64,000 bases of DNA from Rhodamnia argentea (GCF_020921035.1 NC_063154.1:2976001-3040000), one strand, 5' to 3'. Numbered from the stretch's first letter, positions 33,065-45,772 are shown. Notes: a model not told the origin generated them from the letters alone. Numbers and translations: made by a program.

Positions 33065-34653
33065 TAGCAAAAAGTGGTGCAAGGGCAATCATTATTCTGT
33101 AATCTGTGGGCACAAATCTTCAAGTGATCCATGTATCCACCAATTGATCGGTCGACTAACAATCATTAGACGAATCATTTTCCCGATTTCGCGGGGCCCT
33201 AAGCCTTAGGACTCTCCTACTTTGTCCTTAATCTCGTAGGTTAATAGGAAAACAACGATTAGCTTATAAACCTTGTTAGGCTGCCGAGAATGTGCATGAA
33301 AAGAAGATAAAATGACAAGGAAAGCCAACTTCTTTTCTCTCTCTTTTTTTTTTTTGGGCTGTGACCACGCCTAAAGCGATGAAAATTACATCTCTCCTTT
33401 TGATCTATTAAGTTATGGAAGTAGCATTATGAATATGCTGAAAGAATTTGGCTTGAGTTCTTTGCCGAGGGCAACATTTGGCCAAAGAAATCTCAAAGAA
33501 ACCTGCCCTACGTCCCGAATTTAACTCAAAATCCGACACCCGTTAGAAAAGTTGAACCAAACGCAGCCTCATGCCTTTATTTCTTTCTTTTCAATTTGTT
33601 TGGCCAACGACACGAGAATTGAAATGGAGGTGGTCCAGGAACGGTCAAACCGGAAAGGACGCAGGCACTTTAATGCTTGAAATTGAAGATGAGTTTGCCG
33701 GACCAAAGGGTCTTTCCAATTTTGGCTTTTTTTGTTTTCTTGTAACCCCCCAACCCACCCAACCACTCCCGGGGGAGATTTCTTCTTTTATTGAATGAAC
33801 AAGCGCATTAAGTTACAAGGCCCCATCGATAGAAAGTGGGCGTCCTCCACGATGCGCCCTTCTTTCTTTCTTGCTCCAATTCGTGAATTTTTTTATTTAT
33901 TTTTCTCCCCCCATCACAATCAATCGAGTCGAGGTCCATGATCTGCGCTCACGACCCTCAGCCATTGGAGATATCGTTCTCCCTGTTCTAATGCAACATT
34001 TTACATTTGTTTCATTGAATTCCTAGCCACTAGTATAGTACCCGCCCGCCGTTCGCTCCATTGTATTTGTCACTCCTGCGCACCAGATCCGAGCAAAAGC
34101 TCAGGTTCAGAGTCAGACCTCAGAGAGAGAGAGCTAATTGTGGAGAAGAACTGAACTCGAGAACATCAATGGAGGAAGCAAGAAAGAAGCCTCGTTGCCC
34201 AGGATTAAATCCGTTTATTTCCCAGTTACATAGCAGCGAACAGAGAGGCCCAACACACCAATTCCAGATTTGAACTGGATTAGCAGAGAGGAGAAAAATT
34301 GAAAACAGGGGGGGAGAGCGAAAATCTCTACACACATTTCGCAAAATCTTCCTCTTATCTTCCTCGGACGCCACTAAGGAAAACGGAAACCGAAAACCCT
34401 ATACTGGGTTTGGGTTTTTCTTGTTCTCAGATCAAAACCCAATCAAGAACCATCGCACAAAAAGACAAGAGGCGGGAGATCTTGCGGAAAAAAAGAGAGA
34501 GAAGACGACGAAGAAGAAAAAGATCCTTCCTTTTGTTAGACCGACGATCAGGGCCGGCAGATTTCACGGACCCAGGTATGAATCGTCATCGGGAGTCGTC
34601 GCCCGCGGAGGCACTCGACGACGCGACGGACCAGAGGGCAGGAATCGAATCCA
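33065..34653. other. Spacer and presumed 3' UTR of the RTFL gene
   Basis: No coding sequence recognised. The part at 34060-34650 is GA-rich and contains a 130-codon open frame antisense to the RTFL gene, which I take to be chance. It may include the RTFL 3' UTR. Confidence 0.5.
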
Positions 34654-34857
34654 TCAGTCGCCGTAGTCGCGCCAGCAGAGGAGTGTGGTGACGCAGCGCC
34701 TCATGATGTAGAACCTCGCTCTCTGCTCGCTCACCAGCCTCGCGCACCTCCTGGCGAAAGCGCACCTCCTCTGCGACGGCGACGGCGACGGCGCCTCCTT
34801 CCTCGACAGCTTCCACTTGTCGTCGAAGTAAACCGCCGGCGCGTGATCGCTAGCCAT
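34654..34857 (-). CDS. DVL/ROTUNDIFOLIA-like small peptide
   Basis: A 67-aa intronless gene. The C-terminal 30-residue DVL/RTF domain is intact: RRCARLVSEQRARFYIMRRC followed by VTTLLCWRDYGD. The N-terminal part (MASDHAPAVYFDDKWKLSRKE plus a Ser/Pro linker) is variable, as in the family. These plasma-membrane-associated peptides limit cell proliferation along organ axes and alter leaf, stem and fruit shape when overproduced. The ATG at 34857 is the only one in frame upstream of the domain. Such genes are often missed because of their size. I cannot assign a specific RTFL/DVL number. Confidence 0.93.
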   Translation of the reverse strand: MASDHAPAVYFDDKWKLSRKEAPSPSPSQRRCAFARRCARLVSEQRARFYIMRRCVTTLLCWRDYGD

Positions 34858-36385
34858 GTGAAGATCTTATTTTTTCTCCAAGGGGAGTGGGAAATTAAAG
34901 TCTGCTCTTTATGGGTTGGTTGAATGAAGTTGTCTCTTTCCTTCTTTCCCGCTGCCGTGGTGGGTCACACCACAGACGCCCACGGAGAGAAAGAAAGGGA
35001 GAGAGAGATTGCAACTCAGGGAAGAAGATGATGTGACTGAAAGAGAGAGAAGGAGAGCATTTATGAAGTGAAGTGATGGAGGAGGAAGACGACGAAATAG
35101 AGAGGTGGGGCCCGTGGGGGTGGGGAAATATTTCGTGAGATCGTCGTACGGGGCCCTCCTTGGCTTGGGCCCCACCTATATTCATTTTTTAAAAATCACG
35201 CATGAATTTCCCAAGCTGCGACTATTAAATAACATGAAAAAAAAAAGTCGATTTTCTTACAAATGAGTTTTCGACGCTCAATCGAAAAATCAAATAGGAT
35301 GTCTCTGTAATTTCTCCAATGCATTGTACTTTTGTTATTTGTAATTAATTCTTTGATTAAATTGAAACATTCCTCATTAATTGTGCCTAACAAGTGCTCG
35401 GACAGTACGCTAAGTGTCGTGATTTAATTTTTGGCGGGATATTATAAAAATATTCTATTCTGATGTAAAGATGCGGCATCGCAGGACATTACTTGGTTCA
35501 TCGAATGAAAAGATATATTGTTATTTCTTTAATGTGGCAATGAATCGCGACTTCAAGCGTTACGTGTCGGATGGTCGGATAATTGTTTCAAGGAAGGAAA
35601 AATGGGAAACTTGCGAAGCCAAGAAAAGAGAGAGAAGATGGAAGAAGGACATGTTGTCCTCGATAAGTTGACGTTGAACCCCGATATCTATTACATGTTA
35701 AGCGGTAAGAAAAGATTAAATTGCATAGTATAATTACTTGAATTTTCTTACGTTCTTTTTTTTTTTTTTTTGGCGTTAGAGTCGGAGGACATGTTTCGGT
35801 TTTTTCTTCTTTTCTAAAGATTCATGCAACACATTGTAGCCCGTTGAAATGGCGAGAATTTTGCAAGTTGTACGTGACATGTGTGTAAAATTAAGAAATG
35901 TTTCTCGAGGCGCATTTGGTAATCAAGATAAAACTTTGGATATGATTAAATTTATCTTAATACTGTGTTTGGTGCCTGCTCAAGACAGGATAAAGTCGAA
36001 TATAAAAGGGGTATTGCTAGGATAAAATTATCCATAGGGAATGTGGGAGAAAGTTGGATAACTAGATATGATTTTTAATATAGGGAATATAAAAGTTATT
36101 TTTTGAAATAAAAAAATTTTGAATTAATAAAATTAAAATAGTATTTGGTTATAATTAACTTTTGATTTCTAATATAAATAAAAATCAAAATTACGAAAAA
36201 AACAAAACAAAAAGATTTGTTTTTGTTTATATATTTATTTTCGTTTACACCAACTTAGGACATCGGTACTATGAATAGGGAAACTTACTGATATGCCGAG
36301 CCTCGCATAGATTGGGAAATGGATGTTACAGTACAATAGGTGAATTAGAACCCCTCTTCGACAAGTCGTGTTATTATAGAAAAAA

Positions 36386-36703
36386 GGATAAGTGTCAAAA
36401 AAGTCTTAAATTTATTGTATTGATGCCAATTCATTTCTAAACATTTTTTTTATACCAATTCAGTTCTAAACCTTTTGTGTTAGTGTTGATTTAGTCTTAA
36501 ATCTTTTGTATCTGTGCCAATTCCATCATTAACCTTTTATATTTATGCCGATTGAGTCAATCTAGCCAATTAGGAATATAAAAGGTTTAGTACTGAATTG
36601 GCGCAAATGAAAAAGATTTAGGATTAAATTGTTACACATGCAAAAGGTTTAGTACTGAATTGATCTAATGCAATAGGTTTATGACTTTTTCGGCACTTTT
36701 CCC
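36386..36703. mobile_element. Near-perfect palindromic MITE
   Basis: The left half (GGATAAGTGTCAAAAAAGTCTTAAA..) and the reverse complement of the right half (GGGAAAAGTGCCGAAAAAGTCATAAA..) align along nearly the whole length, meeting near 36555. Internal phrases 'aattcagttctaaaccttttg' recur four times. The A-rich flanks (ATAGAAAAAA / AATAGAAAAA) could be an imperfect target duplication. Confidence 0.7.
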
Positions 36704-38652
36704 AATAGAAAAAAAAAATGAAAGTGTGCCCTTACTCAAACAATTTATTGTGATCTGGTTGTGACATATTATTATTTTTTGGGTAAGGTTGTGACATATT
36801 ATTGTTCATACCTTCATTTATGGACAACCATACGATCATGTTCATATCATACGATAACCGTTCTTCTATGGACTTTGGATGTGCAATTAACTTTTCCTTT
36901 CGAAAATTTTGTTGTGAAGCTAATTTTGTAAAGCTAAGGGAAGATCATACATTTGATCAAAGGAAGAGCACCCGAAGGAATCGATCATTTGGAGGTTTTC
37001 GATTAAAAACTTGTCTCAAGTCAAATCGCTTATTTTGATATAGAGAAATAATTATATAACTATTTTTGATCCGTTGTGAGATTAACAGCTTCTTCTGGAC
37101 CTTAAATTGTTATGAGGTTCACGCATTTAATAATTTGTTATCCACAACATATGTTATTATTCTCACGGTCATCAAAAAATTATTATGATAACAAAATCTT
37201 TTTTATAATAAGTTTGCCGGCCAAACATTGTTGGAAATTGGCTAGGGCAACAGGCAATTCCTATCTTGTCTTGGATTTGGGAATGAAACAAGAAACCAAA
37301 AAACTCGACCACAACGTAGTACGCGAATAGAAGCCCACCAAAGGACGAAGCTTGATGCTCAGATGGATATGTCTATTCCAAAAATAGGTGGGCTACTTAG
37401 GATTAAAATAGACAATTGAGACATTACGTAAGGTTGTATTAGCGGGAAAGTCAATACAAACGGGCCCAGCTTGCTCACACCCTTACGTGTCGTGTTTTAA
37501 TTAAGTCCGTCCTACTGATTCCGTGACTAAGTGGGATTAAGTATCTAGCCTAAGCTAGGATTAACAAATGAAGGTGTTATTATCGGCCGATTAGGAAAAC
37601 GCTAATCACACGATGACATTTTGTGTTTTCACATATCACGTATTTATATATGTGTCTGGGTACCTATATACACGTAAGGGTGACATTACTCGCCACCTAA
37701 AATTAAATGAAGAGATAATCATGTTTATGTAGAATGACAAGATTATTCGATTGACTAACTTAATGGGTGTTACTATATACATACGTCAAGTTGACTTCGT
37801 TCTCTCCTTTGCTTAAGATCAGACTCATATGATTGATCTAGCAAAAAAAAAATTTTTTTGGTAAGTATTGATCTAGCAATGTTTGTCTCCATTTATTCTT
37901 ACTCATCCTTAATTCCTAGCTTAACTTATGGTTTCATAATTATAGTATTGGTCTCTACGTTTTTGGATCACCAAGAGGGAGCTCAAGTCCGAGCCCGTCA
38001 ACATATTTAATTTGACCCACATTCTCTCAAAAACTTAAATCAATAAGTTATGGATCAACTAGAATATATTAACCGCTTAACTCCATATCAATTTTCCGAT
38101 GTAGGATTTCTCTAACATAGCTCACACATGCATCCTAACAAATAATATGTCGTTACCTAAGAGAAAAGTTACAGCACATACGAATGTTGACGCTTTATAC
38201 ATAGAGTATCCAAGATCATCATGTGAAACTTTGAATTTAACTCGTTCGAGGTATTGTCTGTTTCGGCCCGTCTCATTCCGAGTCTCACTTTTTTAGAAGG
38301 TCACCCGTCAAGAAAGTGCAAACACCGCGAACACCCTCAATTCCAAAGCTAAGCATTGTCGTTATCTCAAAAGACTCATATGTGACTTAATTTCAACTTT
38401 CACATATATATTCCGGATCTCATGTTTGGTGCACAGTTCCGTTTATGTCCCATTCGCCATCTTAAAAGTCTGTCATGAGCTGATCCTTGTCAAGACCCTT
38501 ATGCTCTAGTGATTACTCTTCGGCCTCGATTTTGTCATTTATTCACAATAGATAATCGATCTAGGCTCTCACTGTGGAGAACTCTACATGTATCCGGTCG
38601 GCTCGTGCTTCCGAGTAAATGCTAGATTTTATAGAAATATGTGTCTGAAATT

Positions 38653-38655
<3 letters not shown>

Positions 38656-38686
<31 letters not shown>
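38656..38686. repeat. (CT)n microsatellite
   Basis: About 15 CT dinucleotides in spacer DNA. Confidence 0.9.
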
Positions 38687-38689
<3 letters not shown>

Positions 38690-39134
38690 TTGGCGAACCC
38701 TCCAATCGTAGCTTGCGTTTCTTGATTTTTAAGCAATGCGGATGTAATTAGCTCTGCTTCTTTCTGGCACGCCGATGGATGACAATCAATTACGCTTGCG
38801 CACACGTTTCATCATCCATCCTCGATCGAGAAGCTGCGAATTAATCTTACACCGACCGGTTTCGATAGATGGAATGGCGAACCAAAAGATTTTACGTAGG
38901 CGGAATAGGTGCCGGCGCTGAGATTAGCGCATTGCGTCGGAAGAGTGTTTTCCAAGGATGTTTTCGCCGATATCGAGAAAGCGATTAAAGCACTTGTCTT
39001 CCATGCACCAAAGCCCCCCGGGTTTTTGCACCGACCATCCCAATTTAATTACGCTCCGTGCATCGCGTTTCCAAATCGGATCTTAATGCTATGGATAAAT
39101 AACATAAATGATATCTTAATTCTGATCAAATGTG

Positions 39135-39435
39135 CAATGTGATCTAACGTTAAATTTATTTAATGTAGTCAATGAACTTTGATACAATATACAATAACAT
39201 CCCCGAACTTTAAATTTGTTCGATGTGGTTATTGGCACATACTTAATTTAGTACATGAATTGAATGAAAATATTCAATGTTTGTTGTCAATCAACTTGAA
39301 TTGAGGAATGATAACATTGAACGTTTTCATATGGTCTATGGACTAGATCGAGAATGTATCAAAAGTTCAGGGACCGCATTAAACAAATTAAAAGTTCTGG
39401 ACTAAAGTGTAGAGAGAAAATTGAACTAATCTATA
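39135..39435. mobile_element. Palindromic MITE, family A copy 2
   Basis: It shares with 1892-2270 the order 'gcaatgtg..aactttaaatttgttc..gaaaatattcaatg..aacttgaatt..aacattgaacgttttcatat..aaaagttcagggac', including the central palindrome. The ends are less clear than in copy 1. Confidence 0.55.
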
Positions 39436-41036
39436 TTATTATCCCCAATTCTAATTTGATTTTTTTTTTTTAGAATTACTTCGTAAACCGCCGTATTGTA
39501 ATTAAAATTATCAGATAACAGCCTGATTTAATATTGGAATTTTTTTTTTTGGTCGAAATTTAATATTGGAATTTGGAAAAATAAAAAGGGATAGAATTTC
39601 CTTGTTTCTTGGGGTTTCTTTTTTGCTATCTCGGGAATACGATTACACCACATGAACTTCTTGACATTTATCCTCCCCCACCATATCATCCCAAGTTTAT
39701 ACAGGATTAGTCTGATGGCGCAACGCACGTGCGAAGCCGCCGTGAAGGGCACACGTGTGCCGGTGGCGGCACCGTCGGGGCGGGAAGGCTCTGGGATCAA
39801 CCGCAAATTCATCAGCCTCTGCACGTGTGCCTGTACCACCGACTATTTTGCTCATCCTATGTAAATGTGCGGTTTTTTTTTTTTAATCTCCTCTTTAAGT
39901 TTTAGCATTCGTGCAACTTAGTCCTCTTTAGTTTTTTTTTTTAATCCGTGCTATTTGGTTCCTCCAAATTTTACTTTCGATAAATAAAAAAATCCTCTAA
40001 CTTTCTGGATCCGTGCAATCGAATGCCTTCGCGACCGCTCTCAAAAAATGTCAAAATTAATTGAAAACGTGGGCTATTTAATATGGCGCAAGGTACTTAC
40101 CTCGCGAGGATTACAAAAAATAAAAGTTAGAGGACAAAATCACGCAAAGTTTGAAAACTTAGAAATCTAAAATCGGACTTAGCCCTCGTTATCTTCCCTT
40201 CCCTGTATGGAAGCACTTGGTCCAGTGGCACTACCAAAAGCCCACGATCTATCCAGCCGTTGTTATTCAATCCAAAGAACTCGTCACTCAAAGGAGAACA
40301 ATCAAATGATAAATCACGCACTCGTCTATCAACTTAAAGCCCAAGGTTTTTGCGAAACGTGTTGTCTTTCTTTCTAGAGATTATTTAAATCGGACAAAGC
40401 CGGCATGTTTCGCGAAATTATACTTGGTTCGAGGAGATTGTCGAATGGAACTACCAAGTAACATGCGCACTTGCCAATTGAGAGAGCAAGGACAATCATG
40501 ATGGCGAGTATGTACATCAGCAACGAGTGTACAGAAATCCGGTTTACTGTATTAAGATCGGATCGAACATTGTGCGTGTCGATTTTTACGTATCGGATTA
40601 TTCCAGGTCGTCATAATTGCACTCCTATACCGCATACACCCAGTTGTCGGAAAAAGAACACATTGCCCAATGAATTATTCCATCATGTCATTCCATGAAT
40701 AATTCTTCATTCCATCTTTGTTCAAAAAGAGAAAGCATGAATCCACATGTGTCATACTGTGTAGTATCCCCCACAACCTGCTTTGAGTAAAATCCTATTT
40801 CTTTATATATGGTATCAAATAAGTCTAAGTTATATAAATGTAGATAATCAACATATATATGTCTCGAAAGCTACTAGCTCGATAATCTGATAGTATTGTT
40901 TATTATTTCTAATCACATAATCTCTTAATTAATAAATATTTTATATAAAATATGCGATGATAGGTCTTTAGTTAATATTTGGAGTGCAAAATGCATGAAA
41001 AAGCGTTATGTGGAAAATCCCACGAAGCAAAAAAGC

Positions 41037-41061
<25 letters not shown>
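41037..41061. repeat. (CT)n microsatellite
   Basis: About twelve CT units. It lies near the likely 3' end of the minus-strand pri-miR172 transcript. Confidence 0.85.
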
Positions 41062-41067
<6 letters not shown>

Positions 41068-43254
41068 CAGGCATGACATCTGAAGGTACACATTATAACC
41101 CTAGTACAGACATACACTGATGATACAGGTGGGGTTTCACCGGTACGAAACCATGAAACCTCTGTCACCCTCAGATTTAGAGAATCCAATCATCTTCCCC
41201 CACTGTTGCAAACTCTATCATACTATAACGCAGACTTTCCATTTGAAAGAACTGTAGGTAGTGTACACATCTACAAAAAGACAGAACCAAACGGATTCCA
41301 CATAGAAAGTCTAGCCACATGTTTTTGGGGAGAGAGAGAGAGAGCTAGGGAGAGAATCGCATTTCAATTAGGGAGGCATTGTTCAAACTTGAAGCTGGTA
41401 AAAGGGATGTGCAGATGGCTAATGGGGATCAATGTTCTTCCAGAAAATCTTCGCTCATTTTCGGGTTTTCGTAATTAATGTTAATCGGAGTAATCTCCAG
41501 CAACGGAATCGCCGCATTATAATCAGGATAGCAAGTGCAGTCATCATCACCACCCCACCACCACCTCTTGAGAAAGCCCTTGAAAAAGCTATGCACATTT
41601 GCATAGTTGGTCATGGGCGTATTGGTAAGTCTCTTTATGGTTGTAAGGTATGCAGCAACTTTTACATAGTAAAGAGTAGTCATGTTAATAGGTGCCGGTG
41701 AATAACTACACCCGGTCTCGGTAGGTGGCATGGGACCTTCCTAAAGTTGGACGGTCCTCCATTTGCGAATCTTGATGAGATTCCAAATGGACAAGGTAGA
41801 CTATGCAACTTGGACAATCTCCTGAGTAATTGTAGGGATAGGTGAAGTGGCGAAAGCTTGCTACAAAAGTCTTTCTTGATAGATTACAATGCAAGTTCTC
41901 TTTAGACAAGACAGATTACTCGTTTTGCTCCCGCTCATAGTCACAGATTAGTCAGCATTCACAAGCCTAGCCTCACTGGATATAAGGGGCCAGATCAAAA
42001 GAAAATCACAAAACAAAAGTCACGAAAAGGGTCTTCAAGGGTTGATTAAGGAGATGCGAATGAAGAAGATCCACTTTACACAAACAAAGGCTAGCTATAC
42101 GATCCTCCATGTTATCTCTACAAACCCAGATACTTAGGTCTCCAAAAATAAGAGGAAACTTGGGAAGGAAGAATAGCTGTGATGGGAACACGCGGTCCTT
42201 CCTTGTATTTGACTCGCGCATCTTGCAAATCCTACGTTACCGAGGAAGACAGAGCAGCAGATGAATTCCTTACTTAGGATAATGATCATCTCAATAAATT
42301 TAGAGGAATCATCTTTCCCCTATACAAGTACGGAAAGGAAGATGGGCATTTTTCCAGGTGTTTAGAATAAAAAAACTTCCCCGAAATCTGTTGCTGTACC
42401 TCTTCTTGGCCAAATGTTGTCCTTCTGTGTTAAGGTGTGATCAATGAGTACGAGCAGGGAGGCTAGTCAGGTGACACAAGGAAAATAACTCGACGGATCG
42501 GGCTCCACTCTTCAGAAAGATGACATTTAGTGATGCTAATACCTGAATAAAGCTGATATGAGGGGAACCAGAGAAAAAAAGACATGCCTAGGGAAACCCG
42601 CATAGAAACCATAGATTAAACCAGAGAATGCCTTAATAAGAACCAAATGACAAATATGTCTCAAAGAAGCGAGTCAGTCAAGCAAACTTGCTAATCTTAT
42701 GGGAACCAAGCAAAGACAGTAAATGGCCAAATGAGACTCAGAAAAGAACTCCTTCAAAAGAACACATACCTGCAGTGACGACATAATAACAAGACACATG
42801 AAGCAGAAACAGCTTTCAATCACATCATGCTCTCGAGTTATCCAAGTTCTACACTTGGACACAAGTACAGACACAGCTAGCGAAAGATCAGGAGGCGCGT
42901 TGCTGTACGGAAAAAGAAAAATTCAGATGCATCACTCGGTCCCATCCTTACAAATATTAACATCACCGAAAAAGCAGAAACATATGATGATCAGCAACCC
43001 AGTATACACCAAGGTAAAGTCGTCTTCTTTTCTCGAACTTAAACTCTGTTCCACGTTGGGTTCGCAGAAACCAAGAACCTCAAAACCCACCAACAAAGAC
43101 AGCAAGCATCAATCTTTTGAATACCTAGTTTCTTTGGAGAGTTCTTGAGAAATTAGGGTTTGCTTTGTATTAACTGATGAAACATACTGATAAGAAAGAT
43201 GTCACTGTTAAAGTTACCTTCGTCCTCATAAGTTTGATCTCGGGACTTCTGGCT

Positions 43255-43470
43255 TTTGAGAGTGAATAGCCGTTCATTGCCACTGCAGCATCATCAAGAT
43301 TCCCATAAAAAAAATCATATTGAAGAGAGACGCTTTTTGGGTGGAATTAGGGACCACATAAACTAAAACCCACCATTTGATTATTTAAAAAAGACGCTCT
43401 CTTCAAAAAGAAAGTTTTCTGTGTGAATCTTCATGATGCTGCAATGGCAAACAACGACTCGGGGCTTCTC
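43255..43470 (-). ncRNA. MIR172: MIR172 precursor hairpin
   Basis: On the minus strand the 3' arm (mature 43303-43283) contains AATCTTGATGATGCTGCA preceded by GG, the miR172e/g form; miR172 represses AP2-class genes in phase change and flowering. The 5' arm (43442-43422) contains GCAGCATCATGAAGATTCAC, the star strand. The arms pair with only one G.U pair and two internal mismatches over 28 nt. A lower stem of about 17 nt continues outside the duplex (GTCGTTGTTTGCCA against TGGCAATGAACGGC). Inside, TTGAAGAGAG pairs with CTCTCTTCAA before the terminal loop. The arm order (star 5', mature 3') is that of known MIR172 genes. The 100-nt separation is normal. The plus strand would give a mismatched mature sequence, so the minus strand is favoured. 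Confidence 0.93.
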
Positions 43471-43787
43471 CGTATAGGGGCCAATCCACATGCAGATGAG
43501 ATGAAAAACCCTAACCCTAGCATCTATAGTCACCCAACTTTTAGCATCCCATGGAGGTAAAGGAAAAGGTAAAGCGAAGAAACAAAAGCAAATCAATGGG
43601 CATTGGCAAAAAGGTTCGAAACCCTTGTCTTGAGAGAGAGAGAGAGCTACTGTGTGTTTTCTGTGTTGAAATCCCATGTCAACCACTAAGGAAAAGGGAG
43701 AGATCAGGAACACACAAGTGGAAAATTGCACAGTGGAAAAGATTGAAAGGAGCCTAAAAACAACAAAGTGGAAGATCAAGAAACAGG

Positions 43788-43790
<3 letters not shown>

Positions 43791-43829
<39 letters not shown>
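43791..43829. repeat. (GA)n microsatellite
   Basis: About 19 GA units followed by degenerate GGGAGA repeats to 43852. It reads as a (TC)n leader of the pri-miR172 transcript, a common position for such tracts. Confidence 0.9.
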
Positions 43830-43836
<7 letters not shown>

Positions 43837-43904
43837 GGAGAGGGAGAGGGAGAATGTGTGTGCGCGTTTTGAGAGTGGAGATATGAGAGTGTTTAGCCTC
43901 TTCT

Positions 43905-43911
43905 TAATATA
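43905..43911 (-). promoter_or_regulatory. TATA box of the MIR172 gene
   Basis: TATATTA on the minus strand in 'ggactctatattaagaagag', 30-40 bp before the CT-rich leader and about 440 bp before the hairpin. Placement fits an RNA polymerase II MIRNA promoter. Confidence 0.5.
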
Positions 43912-44896
43912 GAGTCCGATGGAGCCTTGTCTCCATTAACTGATCAATGCTGAAAATAATAAAAGAATATTTTGAAAAGGTGTTCATGCATGTATTGTAT
44001 GCACATTGGAAAGACAAAGTAAAAGGGGAATAAATTTCACTAAACAGAAAACATTTGACATAAGATCATTTCAAGAAACGAAGAAGAGATTTCCAAAAGG
44101 GCTTTATAAGCATAATGGTGTTCGGGTGATTGTGAGCGTAACATTTTTTTGTTATTTATCGTTTTGTGACCCGCAACAGGCTGTTATTCTTACGGTAGAA
44201 TAAGAACCGTCACATAATCATTTTTGTTTTCAAAGTCACAGGATGGAGGAGATTTTAATTCAAATCTTGAATACACATTTGTAAAATTAATAAGAATTTT
44301 GATCTTGCCTATTTTCTTATTATCGGAGATTATAATTGGACATGAGAATAAATGTAATTGTCAATAGAATTTCAAGATTGAAAGAATAGCTTCTTTCATT
44401 TGTAGGTGGAGATATATCTTACGAATGCATTGTGCTCTAATACCAACTATGGTAAACAGGAGTTTATACATTTTCTTGAATATGCTATTTGGTTTGGTCA
44501 GTTCCATTAAGATTACTTGAGCCTAGGAATTAGATAGAGCAGGACAACGCAAAACACTTGTACAAAATTCGATATGATGAACCAAAAGGAAAAAGCAAAA
44601 GCAGGAGTTAATATCCTACAAATGCAAAAGGAGGTAATTGTTTCGCTTTCATACACACAGACACAAGCCCGTAATAAGCAAAAGCATGAGTTTTTCACTA
44701 CTTAGAAAACATGTGAACGCTGCACTAGGGTTTAAAGGCAAATATATCTTTTATAAACTTCGATTAATCGGTTTTATTCATTTCTCCCTCGGTACTCATG
44801 CAACATGTATTTTATGTGTATCGGATCGAGCGATGCCAGGGCTTTTATGATTGCGAAACTCCGTCGAGATTAATATATTGTAGACTATGATAGAAC

Positions 44897-45245
44897 TAGG
44901 GGTGAGTAAGACAGACCGATCGAATTGGCGATTCGATCCGATTCCGATTTCATAAAAGTGGAACCAATGATTTTTTTTGTCCGATTTCGGGTTCGGGGGT
45001 GAATTAGACTGCTCGCACTTATTTTTTTATTTATTAAATGTGAACTTAATAATCTACTTATTATTATTTTTATTCTTTAAATGTAAACCTAATTTCCATT
45101 AATATAATAAAATAAAGTCTGTATTGCTCACCCGTACTGATAATCCATCGGTTCCCTATCTCAAAAACTTGGAATTGGCCCTTCTGGTCCAGTTCCCGGT
45201 TCCTGTAGGACCAAATCGGACCGGACTGAGAATTGATCACCACTA
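44897..45245. mobile_element. hAT-type MITE
   Basis: Termini TAGGGGTGAGTAA and TTGATCACCACTA, with subterminal GATCCGATTCCGAT / GGTCCGATTTGGTCC in opposite orientation. Flanks GATAGAAC and GATAGTAG may be a worn 8-bp target duplication. Same end type as 49912-50697. Confidence 0.6.
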
Positions 45246-45331
45246 GATAGTAGAACGATAGATTTGTCTAGACATCAAGTAGGTTACTAGCGAAGAAAGT
45301 GGAAAGCGCACATAATAAAAGAAAACAAGGC

Positions 45332-45772
45332 TCACTCGACACAACCGCTTCTTTCAGTCAACTTTACATAACTCGTATCCGATCTACACGAAGCAGAGTC
45401 ATTACAAATAAATAACATCCGGGTCTCTCTTGACCAGCACGGGACAAGTCGTCGAACGGTATTCATTAGGTGAGCGACAGCACGACGGTCCCGGAGCACC
45501 CGTAGGAATCTGGATGGCACCAAAATCTTTGCCCAGAAAGATAGGCCTGTTCTGAACCAGAGCCTCGCGCCACAGAAGTCAAAAGACAACGAAACGCACC
45601 CTAGAAATGGCAAAAATACAAACAGCCCCAGTAAAAACGTGTTTTTTAACACAGAAACTCTTTGCTTCCTGCACAAGAATTTTCCCAAATATGGCAACGG
45701 GGGGGCACGAGAAAGAATATGGGGGCAGCGATGTGATCTGACCTTTCCCCCTAATATCACGGGGAGTCCCAC
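45332..45772 (-). CDS. Unrecognised open frame, doubtful
   Basis: A 146-codon frame starting MGLPVILGGKVRSHRC. It has a hydrophobic middle (FLLGLFVFLPFLGCVSLSF) and many Arg and Cys residues. I know no family like it, it has no clear promoter, and it ends in spacer DNA next to a MITE. Chance or a transposon remnant is more likely than a gene. Confidence 0.12.
   Translation of the reverse strand: MGLPVILGGKVRSHRCPHILSRAPPLPYLGKFLCRKQRVSVLKNTFLLGLFVFLPFLGCVSLSFDFCGARLWFRTGLSFWAKILVPSRFLRVLRDRRAVAHLMNTVRRLVPCWSRETRMLFICNDSASCRSDTSYVKLTERSGCVE

Larger units (their letters stand above)
34858..41030. other. Intergenic spacer between RTFL and the MIR172 locus
   Basis: The first 350 bases are the RTFL promoter and leader side, with a CATAAATG TATA-like motif on the minus strand near 35057-35066. 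The rest is AT-rich with short frames only, two MITEs (36386-36703, 39135-39435) and a CT microsatellite (38656-38686). Nothing else was recognised. Confidence 0.6.
41400..43880 (-). ncRNA. Possible pri-miR172 transcript region (extent inferred)
   Basis: No protein frame. From a TATA box at 43911-43905 the minus-strand transcript would begin with a CT-rich leader (GA repeat on the plus strand, 43791-43829) and then the hairpin. Donor-like sites follow, such as GAAG|GTAAC near 43218 and GCAG|GTATGTG near 42772, suggesting a spliced non-coding tail. The 3' end is a guess. Confidence 0.4.

Noticed and set aside
34299-34691. 130-codon plus-strand frame antisense to the RTFL gene
   Set aside because: Low-complexity Arg/Lys/Glu run, no known domain, and the opposite strand carries a clear DVL peptide.
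43255-43470. MIR172 on the plus strand
   Set aside because: The plus-strand 3' arm would yield a miR172 with a mismatch to the conserved core, while the minus strand yields the exact conserved sequence, and the TATA box and leader are on the minus side.
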